Of a DNA stretch of 64,000 nucleotides, positions 1 through 64,000 are shown in pieces (position 1 is the first letter of the stretch; every line of letters begins with the position of its first letter). Both the position numbers and the translations under genes were made by a program. The stretch spans positions 205,001 to 269,000 of the forward strand of contig JAXRKP010000274.1 in NCBI GenBank assembly GCA_037039925.1, in the 5' to 3' direction. Below the pieces are notes generated by a model, which did no database searches, had not been told where the DNA came from, and saw nothing but the letters and a program-made list of their open reading frames with translations. Source of the DNA: Doris montereyensis. Its lineage: Eukaryota; Mollusca; Gastropoda; Nudibranchia; Dorididae.

Positions 1-112
1 GAGAGATAGCGGCTAGCGGTTGTGAGCACTTGTATTTAGTGAGCAAAGTGGTCACAGCAAAACGAACCAGTGTCAGCTCCTCGACATCATTAAGGGCATT
101 ATTCTTGTCTAC

Positions 113-208
113 GATGCGTGTTCGATTCTATTTGATATGGAACTTCATCTTTATTGTGTTTATTATTGCTGCAATGTATTACTTCTTTTTCAACTTCAGT
201 CCAAATAA
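113..208 (+). CDS. Possible first coding exon with a signal anchor
   Basis: An ATG at 113 opens MRVRFYLIWNFIFIVFIIAA then MYYFFFNFSPN, a basic N terminus followed by a strongly hydrophobic span of about 20 residues, and the frame runs into a good donor (AA|GTAAGA at 209). This layout is typical of type II membrane enzymes such as glycosyltransferases. No following exon was found, so it may equally be chance in AT-rich DNA. Confidence 0.25.
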   Translation, partial: DACSILFDMELHLYCVYYCCNVLLLFQLQSK

Positions 209-213
209 GTAAG

Positions 214-2472
214 AATGGTATCACATAACAGGTGCACTATTTGATTCTGTTTCCATTTTTCTTCCATTTACCACCTTCTTTCCGGAAGTTGTCATTCTAA
301 ATATAGACCCATAGCGTCCTGCAGCCATAGTGACACATCTTTTCCGAAGTTCAAAGTCATGCCCTATTTAAAAGATATGGGTCCTTGCAATTTAGATATT
401 TTAATAGAAAATGAACACAACGTGTTGTAAACTAAGGATGTATTCCAGTTAACACTCCCAAGCATTTCAACTAAAACCAGACCGTGAGTAGATCTAGAGC
501 TAATGTTTGGTTTTACCGTTAGCGAACTTACGAACTATAACGATTATTAATAAATTTACTAATGTAACTAGACTAGCAGACGAAACCGAAAGCTTCCTCT
601 GAGGCTAAAGAAATAAAGATAGTATTATTCTTAGTTTTTTATTATCATCCAATGTAAATTTTATGTCTGTTTACATTTAGCAGTTTAACCTAGATCTAGA
701 GAATCTAGATTTCAATTGTTTTTATACTTTTTTTGTTTGTCTGTTGAACAGTTACAATAATCAATAACAACAATGGGATTTTCTTTTCCCATCACCTCCA
801 CTCTTAATGACAATTTGAGATAACGTCCATCCTCTTTTTAAAACAAAATCAACTAGATCTACTCTAGTTCAGTATTTTAAAGTTCAAACAGAATGTTATT
901 GAGACTTTTTTTTGCATGACATTGCTACGTTTAATCAAATTGCTAATGTGATCTAAGAAGTGATTGAATATGAATAACTTTAAGCTAAAAAGGAACGTTA
1001 ATGTTTAAGTTATCTAATTTGAAACAATATGAGTATGACAAGTGGGAATTCAGAGAATGATGTAGGCCTATGCACAACTTTGATTAAACTTTATGATGGA
1101 AAGCTTTATTGTGTTCAGTTTTTATATTTTGCAAAGCAATGTTTTTCTTCAGCATTCAGACTCTATTAAGGACAATTAATTTCATTTGAAATACATAAAC
1201 ATTAATAAGGAAGTGTAAAAAAAAAATCACTTCAGCAAAAGTATAAAGAAAATGAAAATTCTGTTAGATTTAAGAAGAACATTTGCAAAGGATTTGTTTT
1301 GGCCTAAAAGTAGCTTGTCCAAACCGTCTCATTTTTCCATTCACCACGATGAGAGTCACAGAATTCACTAATTTTTGGTCATATTCTCCTTGCCCTCTCT
1401 CTTCTATACAATGTAGTGTAATATGGCTTGGACAGATATAAAATATTCAAGCCCTTTCCAACCTTGTGTGTTGTGATAGAGAATGTGTAATACAATGTGC
1501 TCTCACACTTTAGTAAACGAGTGTGGTCAGACTTGAAAGCCAGTGGCAAGCCGGTGAAAAACCAGCTAACGAGACACCCTCTCTCTTTCTTCGTGTTGCG
1601 CAATAGCTCAATGAATGATAGTTGGCTCTGATTGGTCGAATCAGATTGTGCTAAAAATAGACGTTACAATGATACCCCATAGTCCCACCAATATCAAAAT
1701 TAAGAGCTTGTCGAGGCGATTAAAGTTTTAAAACGCTCAGAAGAGCCACTTATGTAAGAAACTCGAATAAAACAAGCCCACCAAAAGAAAGCTCATTCAA
1801 TTTTGCATAAGAAACTACTAGTGTCATTAAATTTCGACTTTGCGAGTTACTGCGACACAGAGCTTTATTTAACATGTCCTCAACCAAAACATGGCACGGC
1901 CTTCTAACTAGATCTAGTAAGCAGTATGGACATGTCGCTCAGCTCGGGACGTGTGTGCATTGTCGCTTCAGTGCGTAGAAACAAATTATGCCGTTTTTCC
2001 ATTGTTTTATTTTCTGCATCGATAAAAAGCCGTCTTGTACTTTTCAGAGAGTCATGAAAAAATTGAGCTTGTTGTATGTATTAATGACTTCAAGTTTAAG
2101 AAGTATGAGTTTTTGTGAGTGGTCGTTTTTGCAATATATTTTGGAGATATAGAAGGTTTATATTAAGTGTTTTGGCGCATTTGAAAAATTTAACAAATTT
2201 TCGAAAATTTAAAAATTCTTAACTTTGTTTAATAATGTCCTACAGAAATGATGTTGGTATCAAATTACTCAAGAAATAAAGTTCTTTCCAGTAGTAGCAA
2301 TTGTTGTTCCATTGCTTGTGCTTGCGATTTTGATTGGACTACCTACTGAAAGGAAACAAATCTGTAAGAACATTTTTAATAAAGTTAGTTTATTTTCTGT
2401 CAGATTTCTTTTGCTTTATAAAAGAGGGCTTTTTTCTTTAATTTAACTTTTAATCTTTTGTTTTTATTTCAG
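214..2472. other. Upstream region, no gene recognised
   Basis: AT-rich sequence with several CTAGATCTAG-type words. It should hold the promoter and non-coding first exon of the MINDY4B-like gene; a CCAAT-like element (CTGATTGGTCG near 1627) is the only motif I can point to. Confidence 0.3.
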
Positions 2473-39560
<37,088 letters not shown>

Positions 39561-39569
39561 GGGCGTCAC

Positions 39570-39735
39570 TTGCTAATCTGTTGTGACGATGTCTGCTAAT
39601 CTGTTCTACGGATGTCTGCTAATCTGCTGCAAGGATGTCTGCTAATCTTCTTCAAGGATGTCTGCTAACTGTTATGAGGATGTCTGCTAATCTGCTGTGA
39701 GGACGTCTGCTATTCTGTTGAGAGGACATCATGTT
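39570..39735. repeat. 23-bp tandem repeat, about 7 units, in the 3' UTR
   Basis: The unit is TCTGCTAATCTGCTGCAAGG ATG. It starts about 10 bp after the MINDY4B-like stop codon. Confidence 0.9.
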
Positions 39736-40075
39736 AATTCACTCAACCCTAGGTTTAGAAGTCATTTGATTGATTCGGCCTCTTGATTTTTTGTTATCAT
39801 TTTGTAAATATTCAAAGCTCATGTAGTGACTAGACTTATTTATTATATATATATATATTGTTATTACAGAGTTGATGCTAGAATACTCTACATCCACATT
39901 TATTATTTATTGACTGAAAAACAAAATTGACTTTAATTCATATTTTATGAAGGCTGCCAATGTTTAATTTTGGTGCTTTTATTTTAATTTGTGAGTGTTT
40001 ACACCATTGTTTCCTTTTACTTAAAGTCCATTTAAACCAGTGGTTCAATGAGTCAGTCTCAGGGATGTGGCGGAG

Positions 40076-40078
<3 letters not shown>

Positions 40079-40128
<50 letters not shown>
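40079..40128. repeat. (GT)n microsatellite
   Basis: About 24 uninterrupted GT units. Confidence 0.97.
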
Positions 40129-40130
<2 letters not shown>

Positions 40131-40366
40131 ACTTACTTTTTCCCAAGTCCAAAGGGTTCGGTGAATGCATGTATGAAAGTTGCGGGGTTCAGTACCCCCA
40201 ACAAGGTTATGAACCACTGATTTAAGCCATTACCAGGTATCATTTGTCATGTCAAATGTGTTGTAGTTGCTGTTTGAACGGTTGAGTAGACTTAAATTTT
40301 GTTTATGGATAAGCTAAGTGGGAAGGTGATGTCGGTGTATTATCTTGGCAAATCAGTTGAAGGGTG

Positions 40367-41135
<769 letters not shown>

Positions 41136-41139
41136 AGTC

Positions 41140-42030
41140 TTACCTAGCTTTTAATCATTGAGTATTTAAAGAATATATTTATGGAATTTATTCATTCTTT
41201 TAACTTCTACATGGTCAATGGTATACTGTAAACATAAAGATTATCTGTAAGCTTAAATAATTGTGATAGAGATGAATCTACTGAACTGCTTTTTTTATTT
41301 TGTTTATATCTCAGCGTAGTAACAGCTTATAGAATAGGACTAAGATATAAAAAGTTGACTTTTAAATAACATGTGATTTTTTATGTCATTCTCCACAACA
41401 ATTGCCACAACTTCTTTAACATGTTGATACAGTTTGATTATTATAATACAATGTGCAGACAACATTGCAATATATACATGTAGTATGTAGCTTTATATAC
41501 ATATATAATTATATGATATACGTATTTTATTATTTATTATGAAAAAGAAAAAGAAATTTTTTTGTATTTTATTTTTAGAATTCTTGTTTTTTTTTAAATT
41601 ATTACTATTAAATTTTTTTTTTTACTTTTTTTTGTGAGTGAAAATTACAATTGTGTGACTCTTTTATTTTGCCAGCATTATCTTGTAATTACAAGTATAA
41701 ATGTCATTGTGTATAAGGTTGTTATGATGTTGATGTTACAAAAGGATCTCTGAGTACAGTTATTGCCAGATTTATTTATTGCCATTGTATTAATTTACAC
41801 CTCCTCTTCTTTTATTTTTATGAACACAGTCTACTCTGGTTAATCATAAATTGTTTATTTATCTGAGAAAAAAATGTAATTGTCTTTAATCGAAGCTGTG
41901 GTCTAAGTTGTAACAACAATATTTTTTCCTACAGATTTCAATCATTTTGCTTCAAAGTAGCCTAAACCTTTTAAAAAGCAAAAAAATGTATCATACAAGT
42001 TGTGATTATCTAATGAATTTGGATTTTGTT
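41140..42030. other. Intergenic AT-rich sequence, nothing recognised
   Basis: Between the convergent MINDY4B-like and POLA1 genes; no gene signal. Confidence 0.35.
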
Positions 42031-42560
42031 TGTTTGTTTTGATTTTACCCCCCACATTCATAAAACTAAGGTGATGAATGTTCAGGTTTCATAAAACTAA
42101 AGTGATGAATGTTCAGGTTTTCATAAAACTAAGGTGATGGATGTTCAGGTTTTCATAAAACTAAGGTGATGGATTTTCAGGTTTTCATAAAACTAAGGTG
42201 ATGAATGTTCAGGTTTCATAAAACTAAGGTGATGAATGTTCAGGTTTTCATAAAACTAAGGTGATGGATGTTCAGGTTTCATAAAACTAAGGTGATGGAT
42301 GTTCAGGTTTTCATAAAACTAAGGTGATGGATGTTCAGGTTTTCAGAAGGATTTAATAATTTTTTTACCCAGACTGCCCTGAAAACACTTTAGCGTTCAC
42401 TGAGTGTTGTGTTCTGCACATTTTATCTCTTGATTATCGTTTATCTTGGATGGCACACAAAACTCGAGATAGTTTTTTCAACCTGTTGAGGCACGCACCC
42501 ATGACTTTTAGTTTAGAGGCAGACAGTGAGAAGCTTTACCTCTGGACCACCTCGTTCTCC
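42030..42560 (-). mobile_element. SINE family A carrying an internal 31-bp minisatellite
   Basis: Left: the reversed tail TTTGATTTTACCCCCCACAT. Middle (42055-42345): about 9 units of AAAACTAAGGTGATGAATGT TCAGGTTTTCAT. Right: the reversed body (GAGTGTTGTGTTCTGCACAT) and head (TTTACCTCTGGACCACCTCG). The repeat unit grows from the ACTAAGGTGATCTC part of the SINE. Confidence 0.85.
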
Positions 42561-43414
42561 TTATTTATTTTAGAAGAAATTGCAATTAAGTGATTAAACC
42601 AGAGGTGACTATGTTTGTAAGTTTTTAAGAATCAACTTGAAATGAAATTGATCTCCTTGGTTCACATTCCCAAAGACTGTAAATAATACAAATACATGTG
42701 CATGTGTGTAATATTATTAATGTATTTATTTATTGAATGAATTACGCATATCATTTTGACTATATCGATAGATATAAAATTCAATATTTTTAATTAGATG
42801 CACATATTTTTGAGTTTGAAGTCTTTCAGTTGAAAAACATTTTTTTTACGACTCTTGCACACCAGTCATTTGTCATGTGATTTATTTCCTGTAGATATTG
42901 ACAAATTATTCTAATCTATATATATATATATTGTTGATATTGTCAGTGGTCTCATAATAGAAGGCATTTTCATAAATTTGAAACATTCATGATATGCTAC
43001 AACGTTATCATTTATGTTTTAATGTTTTAAATAATTGTGAGAAGTTATTGGATGAGTATCGTTGATTAGGATTGGACTACAGGTATGTTAAGATGAAAGA
43101 TCATTAATGAAATTAATAATATTACATAGTGATATTTTGTAAAAAGTAATTATCTCCTATGTTAAAAGATAAAAATGAGTTTTGCAAATGAAAACAATAA
43201 GAAACTGATCACTCTACATGCCCATGTTAGAAAAGTGAATGTAAAACAGTTGTGTTAGTGTGTTATGGTTTTTAATATATTTGTTTCATTGTTGTTGGGG
43301 TTTTTTTTTTTGTCTTTTTGAAAATGCGACGTTAAGTTTTGAAAAGTTTATATAACATGTTGAGGATAAAGAATTATAGCAGTTTTGTTCGGCAAGTTTA
43401 AGTCATTAGTGATA

Positions 43415-43975
43415 GGCTACATCTATAGATGTAACTAGCCCTTCGTGACGGGCTACATCTGGAGATGTAACTAGCTGTTTGTCACGGGCTGCATCTATAG
43501 ACGTAACTAGTTGTTCATGATGGGCTACATCTTTAGACGTGACTAGCCCTTCATCCCGGGCTACATCTATAGATGTAACTAGCCCTTCGCAATGGGCTAC
43601 ATCTATAAACGTAATTATCCCTTTGTGATGGGCTACATCTATAGACGTAATTATCTCTTTGTGATGGGCTATATCTATAGACGTAATTATCCCTTTGTGA
43701 TGGGCTACATCTATAGACGTAATTATCCCTTTGTGATGGGCTACATCTATAGACATAATTATCCCTTTGTGATGGGCTACATCTATAGGCGTAATTACCC
43801 CTTTGTGATGGGCTACATCTATACGAATTACCCCTTTGTGATGATGGGCTACATCTACAGACGTAATTAGCCCTTTGTGATGGGCTATATCTATAGACGT
43901 AACTAGCCCTTTGTGACGGGCTACATCTATAGACGTAATTAGCCCCTTTGTGATGGGCTACATCTATAGACGGTT
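43415..43975. repeat. 33-bp minisatellite, about 17 units
   Basis: The unit is GGGCTACATCTATAGACGTA ATTATCCCTTTGT. A left group has TAACTAG-CCCTTCG, a right group TAATTAT-CCCTTTG. Confidence 0.97.
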
Positions 43976-43984
43976 TACACAACT

Positions 43985-44810
43985 ATTGTGAAAAACAACC
44001 AATAGCTCTGCAGTGTTAGTATGAAACTGTGCCGCGGCTAATACGACCTGACTCTGATAGTTTTTGTTGCATTAAGTCATTAAGTTTAGTGGACCAATCG
44101 GTCTCCCCAAAGGAAAATACAACTGGCATGAATTAATTTGAAGTAGCTCTTATTATACATGCAAATCAAAGAAGGAAAACTATTTGCATGCAAAAGCTGG
44201 CCTCTAACTCAAGACTAACCAACCTCTTAGTGTCTTACTTAGGAGATGACCACTGTAGTTTATTTCATTTGAATATTGAAAGATATTTATATCATTTTTA
44301 TTATTATCATATTTTTTTAGGGATAGTATAAGCTATTGTTACAAGGGGCTGATGAGGGATTTTACATCTTATCCCAATTTTTTTGGTGGTTATATTTATA
44401 CAAAAAAATATAATTCTTTTAAAATTTGATTTTTTAATTAGTTACATAATGTATTAATACAGATCGGCCAAAGAAATACGATTCATGAGTTACTTAATCA
44501 TAATCACTTTTCTAATTTGTATGAAGGCCAAACCACTTTTCCATGTGCATCATTTACACAATGCGAAAGAATTTGGGGTTCTACCAATAGACATGGGTAT
44601 AAAAACGTAAGAAAGATATTTTCTTTACAAAAACAAAAAGGGAAAAAAAGATTTTATTTTTAGATGGTTTCTAGTTTATCCTTTTATTAAATATATTTTT
44701 AACAATTAGTTAAAACTGTGAACTTACTGTAAGTGTATGGTTGTGAGTATGAATAATAAGATGTAGTTGAAAACACACTACCACTACTAATGCTACTGGC
44801 AATGGTAATT
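43985..44810. other. Intergenic sequence, nothing recognised
   Basis: AT-rich, no feature. Confidence 0.35.
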
Positions 44811-44894
44811 AATGTTAATACTTAGTAATAATATTGGTGTGATGATGACATGGTGTATGAAGTTAAGAAGAAATGGTTTGTATCATTCATTAGT

Positions 44895-44921
44895 GAAAGT
44901 AATAGTAGTATTAGTAGTAGA

Positions 44922-44952
<31 letters not shown>

Positions 44953-45235
44953 GGTAGTAGTAGGAGTGGTGGTGGTGGTGATGGTATAGTAGTAGTAGTG
45001 GTGGTGGTAGCAGTAGCAGTAGTATTAGTAGTACTAGTAGTAGTGATGGTGGTAGTAGTATTAGTTGTAGTAGTAGTAGTAGTAGGAGTGGTGGTGGTGG
45101 TGGTAGTAGTAGTAGTAATCATTTTTGCAGTAGTAGTAGTAATAAGTAGTAGTAGTAATAGTTGCAGTAGTAGTAGTAGTAGTAGTAGTAGTAGAAGTAG
45201 TAGAAGTAATAGTTGCAGTAGTAGTAATATTAAAT
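44895..45235. repeat. (AGT)n-type trinucleotide tract
   Basis: AGT units mixed with GGT, ATT and GCA. Confidence 0.95.
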
Positions 45236-45494
45236 GTATGTAGTGGTATGGTACTGCAAATCTAAATTGTTACTAAAATAATTGAAATTGAAATGTCTTT
45301 AAAAAGATGAATTCCATATGTTTGATTATGTTTATAAAAAAGGATTTCATGTTTGAATGCATGCTTCCAACACTTCCATTGCCAAATAAAACAAAGTTTC
45401 CCATACAATACATAACCAACTTTGTATTTCATGTTTTGATGTTTGTATTGTAAGATAAATGTTCGTAGTGCAGTGATGGTCACATCACATCATT

Positions 45495-45690
45495 AGCGCC
45501 GGTAAGCTTAGTCGGTGGAGTGTCTGTCTGCCATGCAGGAGGCCTGAGTTTCAATTCCTAGTCCGGGCACATTTTTCTGGCCCTTCTGTCAACCCAGCAG
45601 TGAAATGGGTAGCTAGGTCTATTCAGACTCAGTGAGAGTAAAGGCAGTGTGGGGAAGCTTTGGTGGACTACCTCACTCTCCCGTAATAGA
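45495..45690 (+). mobile_element. tRNA-headed SINE, family D
   Basis: GCGCCGGTAAGCTTAGTCGG then TGCCATGCAGGAGGCCTGAG and GTTTCAATTCCTAGTCCGGG resemble a tRNA-Gly-like head; the body has CTGGCCCTTCTGTCAACCCA. Confidence 0.75.
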
Positions 45691-45761
45691 ACTGTTATTG
45701 TTATTGTTGTATATTATAATTGAAGATGGTATAGTATAATGTATAAGCTGCTGTGTTTGTT

Positions 45762-46095
45762 TGATTGAAATTTACCCTGTCCACTGAATGCAGTGATCTC
45801 TGAGTGAATTGAGAGGAAACAGCAATATGAAAGAAGAAAAGTAAAAGAGTGAGAGGAAAGAAGTAGGACCTATCATCAGCCCTCTGTTCTCCTGTGAAGA
45901 AAGAGATAAAAGTGAAAGATGACAAAGAAAGTGATAGATGTTGCTTTTAATTGAAATTTACCCTATCCACCATTGTGGTGATCTCAGGGTGAATTAAGAT
46001 TCAAGAAACAGTAAGATAAAAGATAAGTGAAAAAGTAAAAAAGGAAAGGAGTAGGACCCACCAGCAATACCAGCCAACCATCCGTGATCAATGAA
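45762..46095 (+). repeat. Short interspersed repeat, family E, two tandem copies
   Basis: Copy 1 starts TTGAAATTTACCCTGTCCAC (45766) and copy 2 TTGAAATTTACCCTATCCAC (45951). Both continue GTGATCTC, GTGAATT, an A-rich AAAGTAAAA part and AAGTAGGACC / GAGTAGGACC. Confidence 0.75.
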
Positions 46096-46099
46096 GCAG

Positions 46100-46675
46100 A
46101 GCACATCAAAACATTCACCCACCCATCCACATTACAAACACAGAAAGAAAAAAGAAAGGAAAAAAAAGAGAGAAAGATATCAAACAAAATATCTTCAATA
46201 TCATGTCATTTTAATTTTTCAATTCTAAGAAAACATACACAAAGCAGTAGGTAAGTCACAACAATTTTAACCCTTCTACTACGGAGTATATCATTTTTAA
46301 CTTTGTGAATACAATACCAATATCATCATTAATAACGTTTTTGTCCTTGAAACGGACAACATGATTTTAAGAACATAGATAACCGACGTGTTATCACTCA
46401 AAACTATAACAAGAAGGATCATAAACGTCAAATAAGAAGACTTTGTTAAGAACCTACATGAACGATAATTAATGATAACGACAAAAGACTAAGTAAGAGT
46501 TATTTAAATAGCTCATTCATAAGAAGATGAAATGAATGGATCACAAAGGGGATAATAAGTAAGATAGAGAGGAGGGGGGGGGGGGAAGAGTAGAGAATAA
46601 GTTGTTCGGATTCAAGATTTTCTTTGGGAGTGAAGAAAAAATGTCTCAGTGAACGTTTTGAACCGTTTATAGTAA
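46100..46675. other. Intergenic sequence, nothing recognised
   Basis: AT-rich with a 12-base G run near 46575. Confidence 0.3.
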
Positions 46676-46679
46676 AGTT

Positions 46680-46952
46680 CATTCAAGGCCGTTACGGTCA
46701 ATAAAGCCGGAGTTCACAACCCGGTTTCAATAACGTGAAGTGGAACAGGTGACAGGACGCCCATCTGGAGCAGGTTTTTACTCCCTTGCTGGTGCATGTG
46801 CCCATTGGCACCTGGGTTGAGTGGGGAAATGCGTGTTACGTGTCTTTCCTAACGAACACGACGTCGAACCCTAGCTTTGCTAGGATTCAAACTCGGAGGA
46901 AACTCATGACACCCAGTCTGGCAGCTTAGCCGCTCAACCATCGACGCCCACA
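46680..46952 (-). mobile_element. SINE family B, near full length
   Basis: Reverse copy: CCCGGTTTCAATAACGTGAA, TTTTTACTCCCTTGCTGGTG, AGCTTTGCTAGGATTCAAAC (B box), CCAGTCTGGCAGCTTAGCCG (A box). Confidence 0.85.
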
Positions 46953-47197
46953 TTGAACTATTTATAGAACCAAGTCAATCTTTGGCTCCTGGTTAAACAT
47001 TGTTAGTAACAACACAAAGTCAAAGTAAATTGCGAAGAAAAAGACAATTTTATTTGAAACTTGTTAATAAACAAATTGCAAACTGCACTACTACGAGAGA
47101 GAGAGAAAGCAAAACTAACAAAAACCCTCTATATTGAATACATTTTTGTTTTTTTTGGTCAAAGAGTCGTAGAAAGAACTTGAGTAAATAACATAGA

Positions 47198-47757
47198 CAT
47201 GTTACACAATGGGAGCCAACACAAAAACCATTAGCAAACACATGTTACACAATGGGAGCCAACACAAAAATCATTAACAAAGACATGTTACACAATGGGA
47301 GCCAACACAAAAATCATTAACAAAGACATGTTAAACAATAGGAGCCAACACAAAAATCATTAACAAAGACATGTTACACAATGGGAGCCAACACAAAAAT
47401 CATTAACAAAGACATGTTAAACAATAGGAGCCAACACAAAAATCATTAACAAAGACATGTTAAACAATAGGAGCCAACACAAAAATCATTAACAAAGACA
47501 TGTTAAACAATAGGAGCCAACACAAAAATCATTAACAAAGACATGTTAAACAATAGAGCCAACACAAAAATCATTAACAAAGACATGTTAAACAATAGGA
47601 GCCAACACAAAAATCATTAACAAAGACATGTTAAACAATAGGAGCCAACACAAAAATCATTAACAAAGACATGTTACACAATGGGAGCCAACACAAAAAT
47701 CATTAACAAAGACATGTTAAACAATAGGAGCCAACACAAAAATCATTAACAAAGACA
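47198..47757. repeat. 43-bp minisatellite, about 13 units
   Basis: The unit is GACATGTTACACAATGGGAG plus CCAACACAAAAATCATTAACAAA in two pieces. Two unit types, ACACAATGGG and AAACAATAGG, alternate along the array. Confidence 0.97.
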
Positions 47758-47788
47758 CTTTTTTACAATGTTGAGATAAGATTCTTGT

Positions 47789-48110
47789 GAGGGGACTTGG
47801 TAGTCCAGAGGCAAGGTGTCGGCCCCCATGCGAGAGGTAGTGGGTTTGAATTTGAGCCCCGCCAATGATTGAAAGATTGTCTTATGTTTTGTTCGAGCAA
47901 ATTCTACCCCCCCCCGGGTCAGGTAGGTGGGTTGACACCTAGTCCCGCCGGAGACGGATGATAAAAAGGAGGTCCTGTGTACAAATCACAACACGCTGTG
48001 CACGTTAAAGATATCTTGGTTGTTTACAGGGCAATGCAGGCAAAATTTAAAATCTAACGAAAACCCTGATATCACCTTAGTTGTGGATGTGGGTAAATCA
48101 AATCAAACAA
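47789..48110 (+). mobile_element. SINE family A, near full length
   Basis: GGGGACTTGGTAGTCCAGAG to tail TTGTGGATGTGGGTAAATCA. It ends about 110 bp beyond the POLA1 stop, opposite to that gene. Confidence 0.88.
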
Positions 48111-48219
48111 ACACACGAAAAAGGATTAAACTGAAAGAGCTTCTAACAGTTGAAAGTTTAGAAGCATCTGACCCCCCAAATGAATTTTCTGATTGTAGAA
48201 TACAGAGATTCTATTCAAT

Positions 48220-63267
<15,048 letters not shown>

Positions 63268-63364
63268 CTGTACGGGATGAAAATCACAACACCATAAATC
63301 CTTTCATTCAATGCTTAGACACACATACTTACAAAAGCTACAAGAATATATATTATTTGAGCTC

Positions 63365-63695
63365 TCTCGTCCGTATTCATGAGCAATCCAGAACACACAG
63401 ATCATCAGCGAGCATCACTCTTGAGAACAATTTTTCACGATCTAATTTCTCTGACAAAGCCTTCACACAAGTCGCCCCTCAGATATGGATCATCAACCAC
63501 ACGACAATCTCCATCATACAAGTCTTCCAAGAAAAATCTCAAGACAGAACTTTTAGAGCTTCATACTAAAAACTTTTAGATTAATCTTCTTTCTCCTCAT
63601 CTCTATTTATGTCTAGATGGACTTAGTGAGCTAAAGAAATTATTTATTACTATTATTATTATTACTATTATTATTATTATTATTATTATTATTAC
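63365..63695 (+). mobile_element. LINE 3'-terminal fragment (CR1/Jockey-like) with (ATT)n tail
   Basis: Overlapping frames read NFSDKAFTQVAPQIW and SPSYKSSKKNLKTELLELHT, recalling the F-x-x-x-A-P-x-x-W-N-S-L-P ... F-K-x-x-L-K-T end of CR1/Jockey-type reverse transcriptases. Broken frame; a different LINE from the AAAG-tailed family. Confidence 0.55.
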
Positions 63696-64000
63696 ATATG
63701 GTTGTAGGATTTTGTATATGTATATATATACTGTTCACAAAAAGAAACGAATATTATGTCTCAAAAATGTCTCTGAACGACCAAGTCCCCCAACATAATG
63801 CTACAGAAATTGGGACATGCTACTGCTCTGAAGGCCTATAAGACTAAAAAGAAGTATACCTTCTTCACAGTTCTGATTTCAAAATACATATAGTTTGAGA
63901 AACCTTTTTTTAGTAGACTTGAATAAAGATGATTGTCGATCTATGGATAAAATTACTATAAAACACAAATTATATTTCAAGTTCCAAACAAATTGTCCCT

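Noticed and set aside
30..212. Translation starting at position 30 as a complete 60-residue protein
   Set aside because: The stop overlaps a perfect donor (GTAAGA), and the ATG at 113 starts the hydrophobic part; if real it is an exon, not a complete gene.
43406..43982. Frames repeating SPSQRDNYVYRC or MGYIYRRNYPFV
   Set aside because: Translation of a 33-bp minisatellite in different frames; no gene context.

Overview
This is a eukaryotic, animal-type window: AT-rich, intron-rich and crowded with simple repeats, minisatellites and short retroelements. The style of repeats (tRNA-headed SINEs, several different intronic minisatellites, frequent GATCTAG words) and the protein sequences suggest a lophotrochozoan, probably a gastropod mollusc. 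The species is not determinable by eye.

Two protein-coding genes can be pieced together exon by exon from conserved peptides plus GT/AG splice sites. Gene 1 lies on the + strand, from a 5' UTR/ATG exon at 2473 to a stop at 39560. About 13 small exons are spread over 37 kb. It is a MINDY/FAM188-family protein that best resembles inactive MINDY-4B: the catalytic Cys position reads Arg and the catalytic His position reads Leu. Gene 2 lies on the - strand, from 63267 down to a stop at 48220. Its 15 exons encode the C-terminal 40% or so of the catalytic subunit of DNA polymerase alpha (POLA1): polymerase motifs, thumb, and the C-terminal zinc-binding region. Its 5' exons lie beyond the right edge. 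The two genes converge, with about 8.7 kb between their stop codons.

Nearly everything else is repetitive. Region by region: 1-2472, upstream sequence with one possible signal-anchor exon; 2473-39560, gene 1, whose introns hold minisatellites with 20-54 bp units, GA, TATC and TAA tracts, SINEs, LINE 3' fragments, two G-tract-ended elements and a MITE; 39561-48219, intergenic, with a 23-bp array just after the stop, a 770-bp purine tract, a SINE carrying an internal minisatellite, and 33-bp and 43-bp arrays; 48220-64000, gene 2, with 29-bp and 28-bp arrays (together over 3 kb) in its next-to-last intron and SINEs in most of the others.

Both genes show the same peculiarity. Splice sites and protein conservation are good, but many exons carry a single-base frame break, nearly always one base missing beside an identical base. 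Two unrelated genes sharing this pattern points to consensus errors in a long-read assembly rather than decay of both genes. One gene 1 exon (32.4 kb) has extra damage that this may not fully explain.
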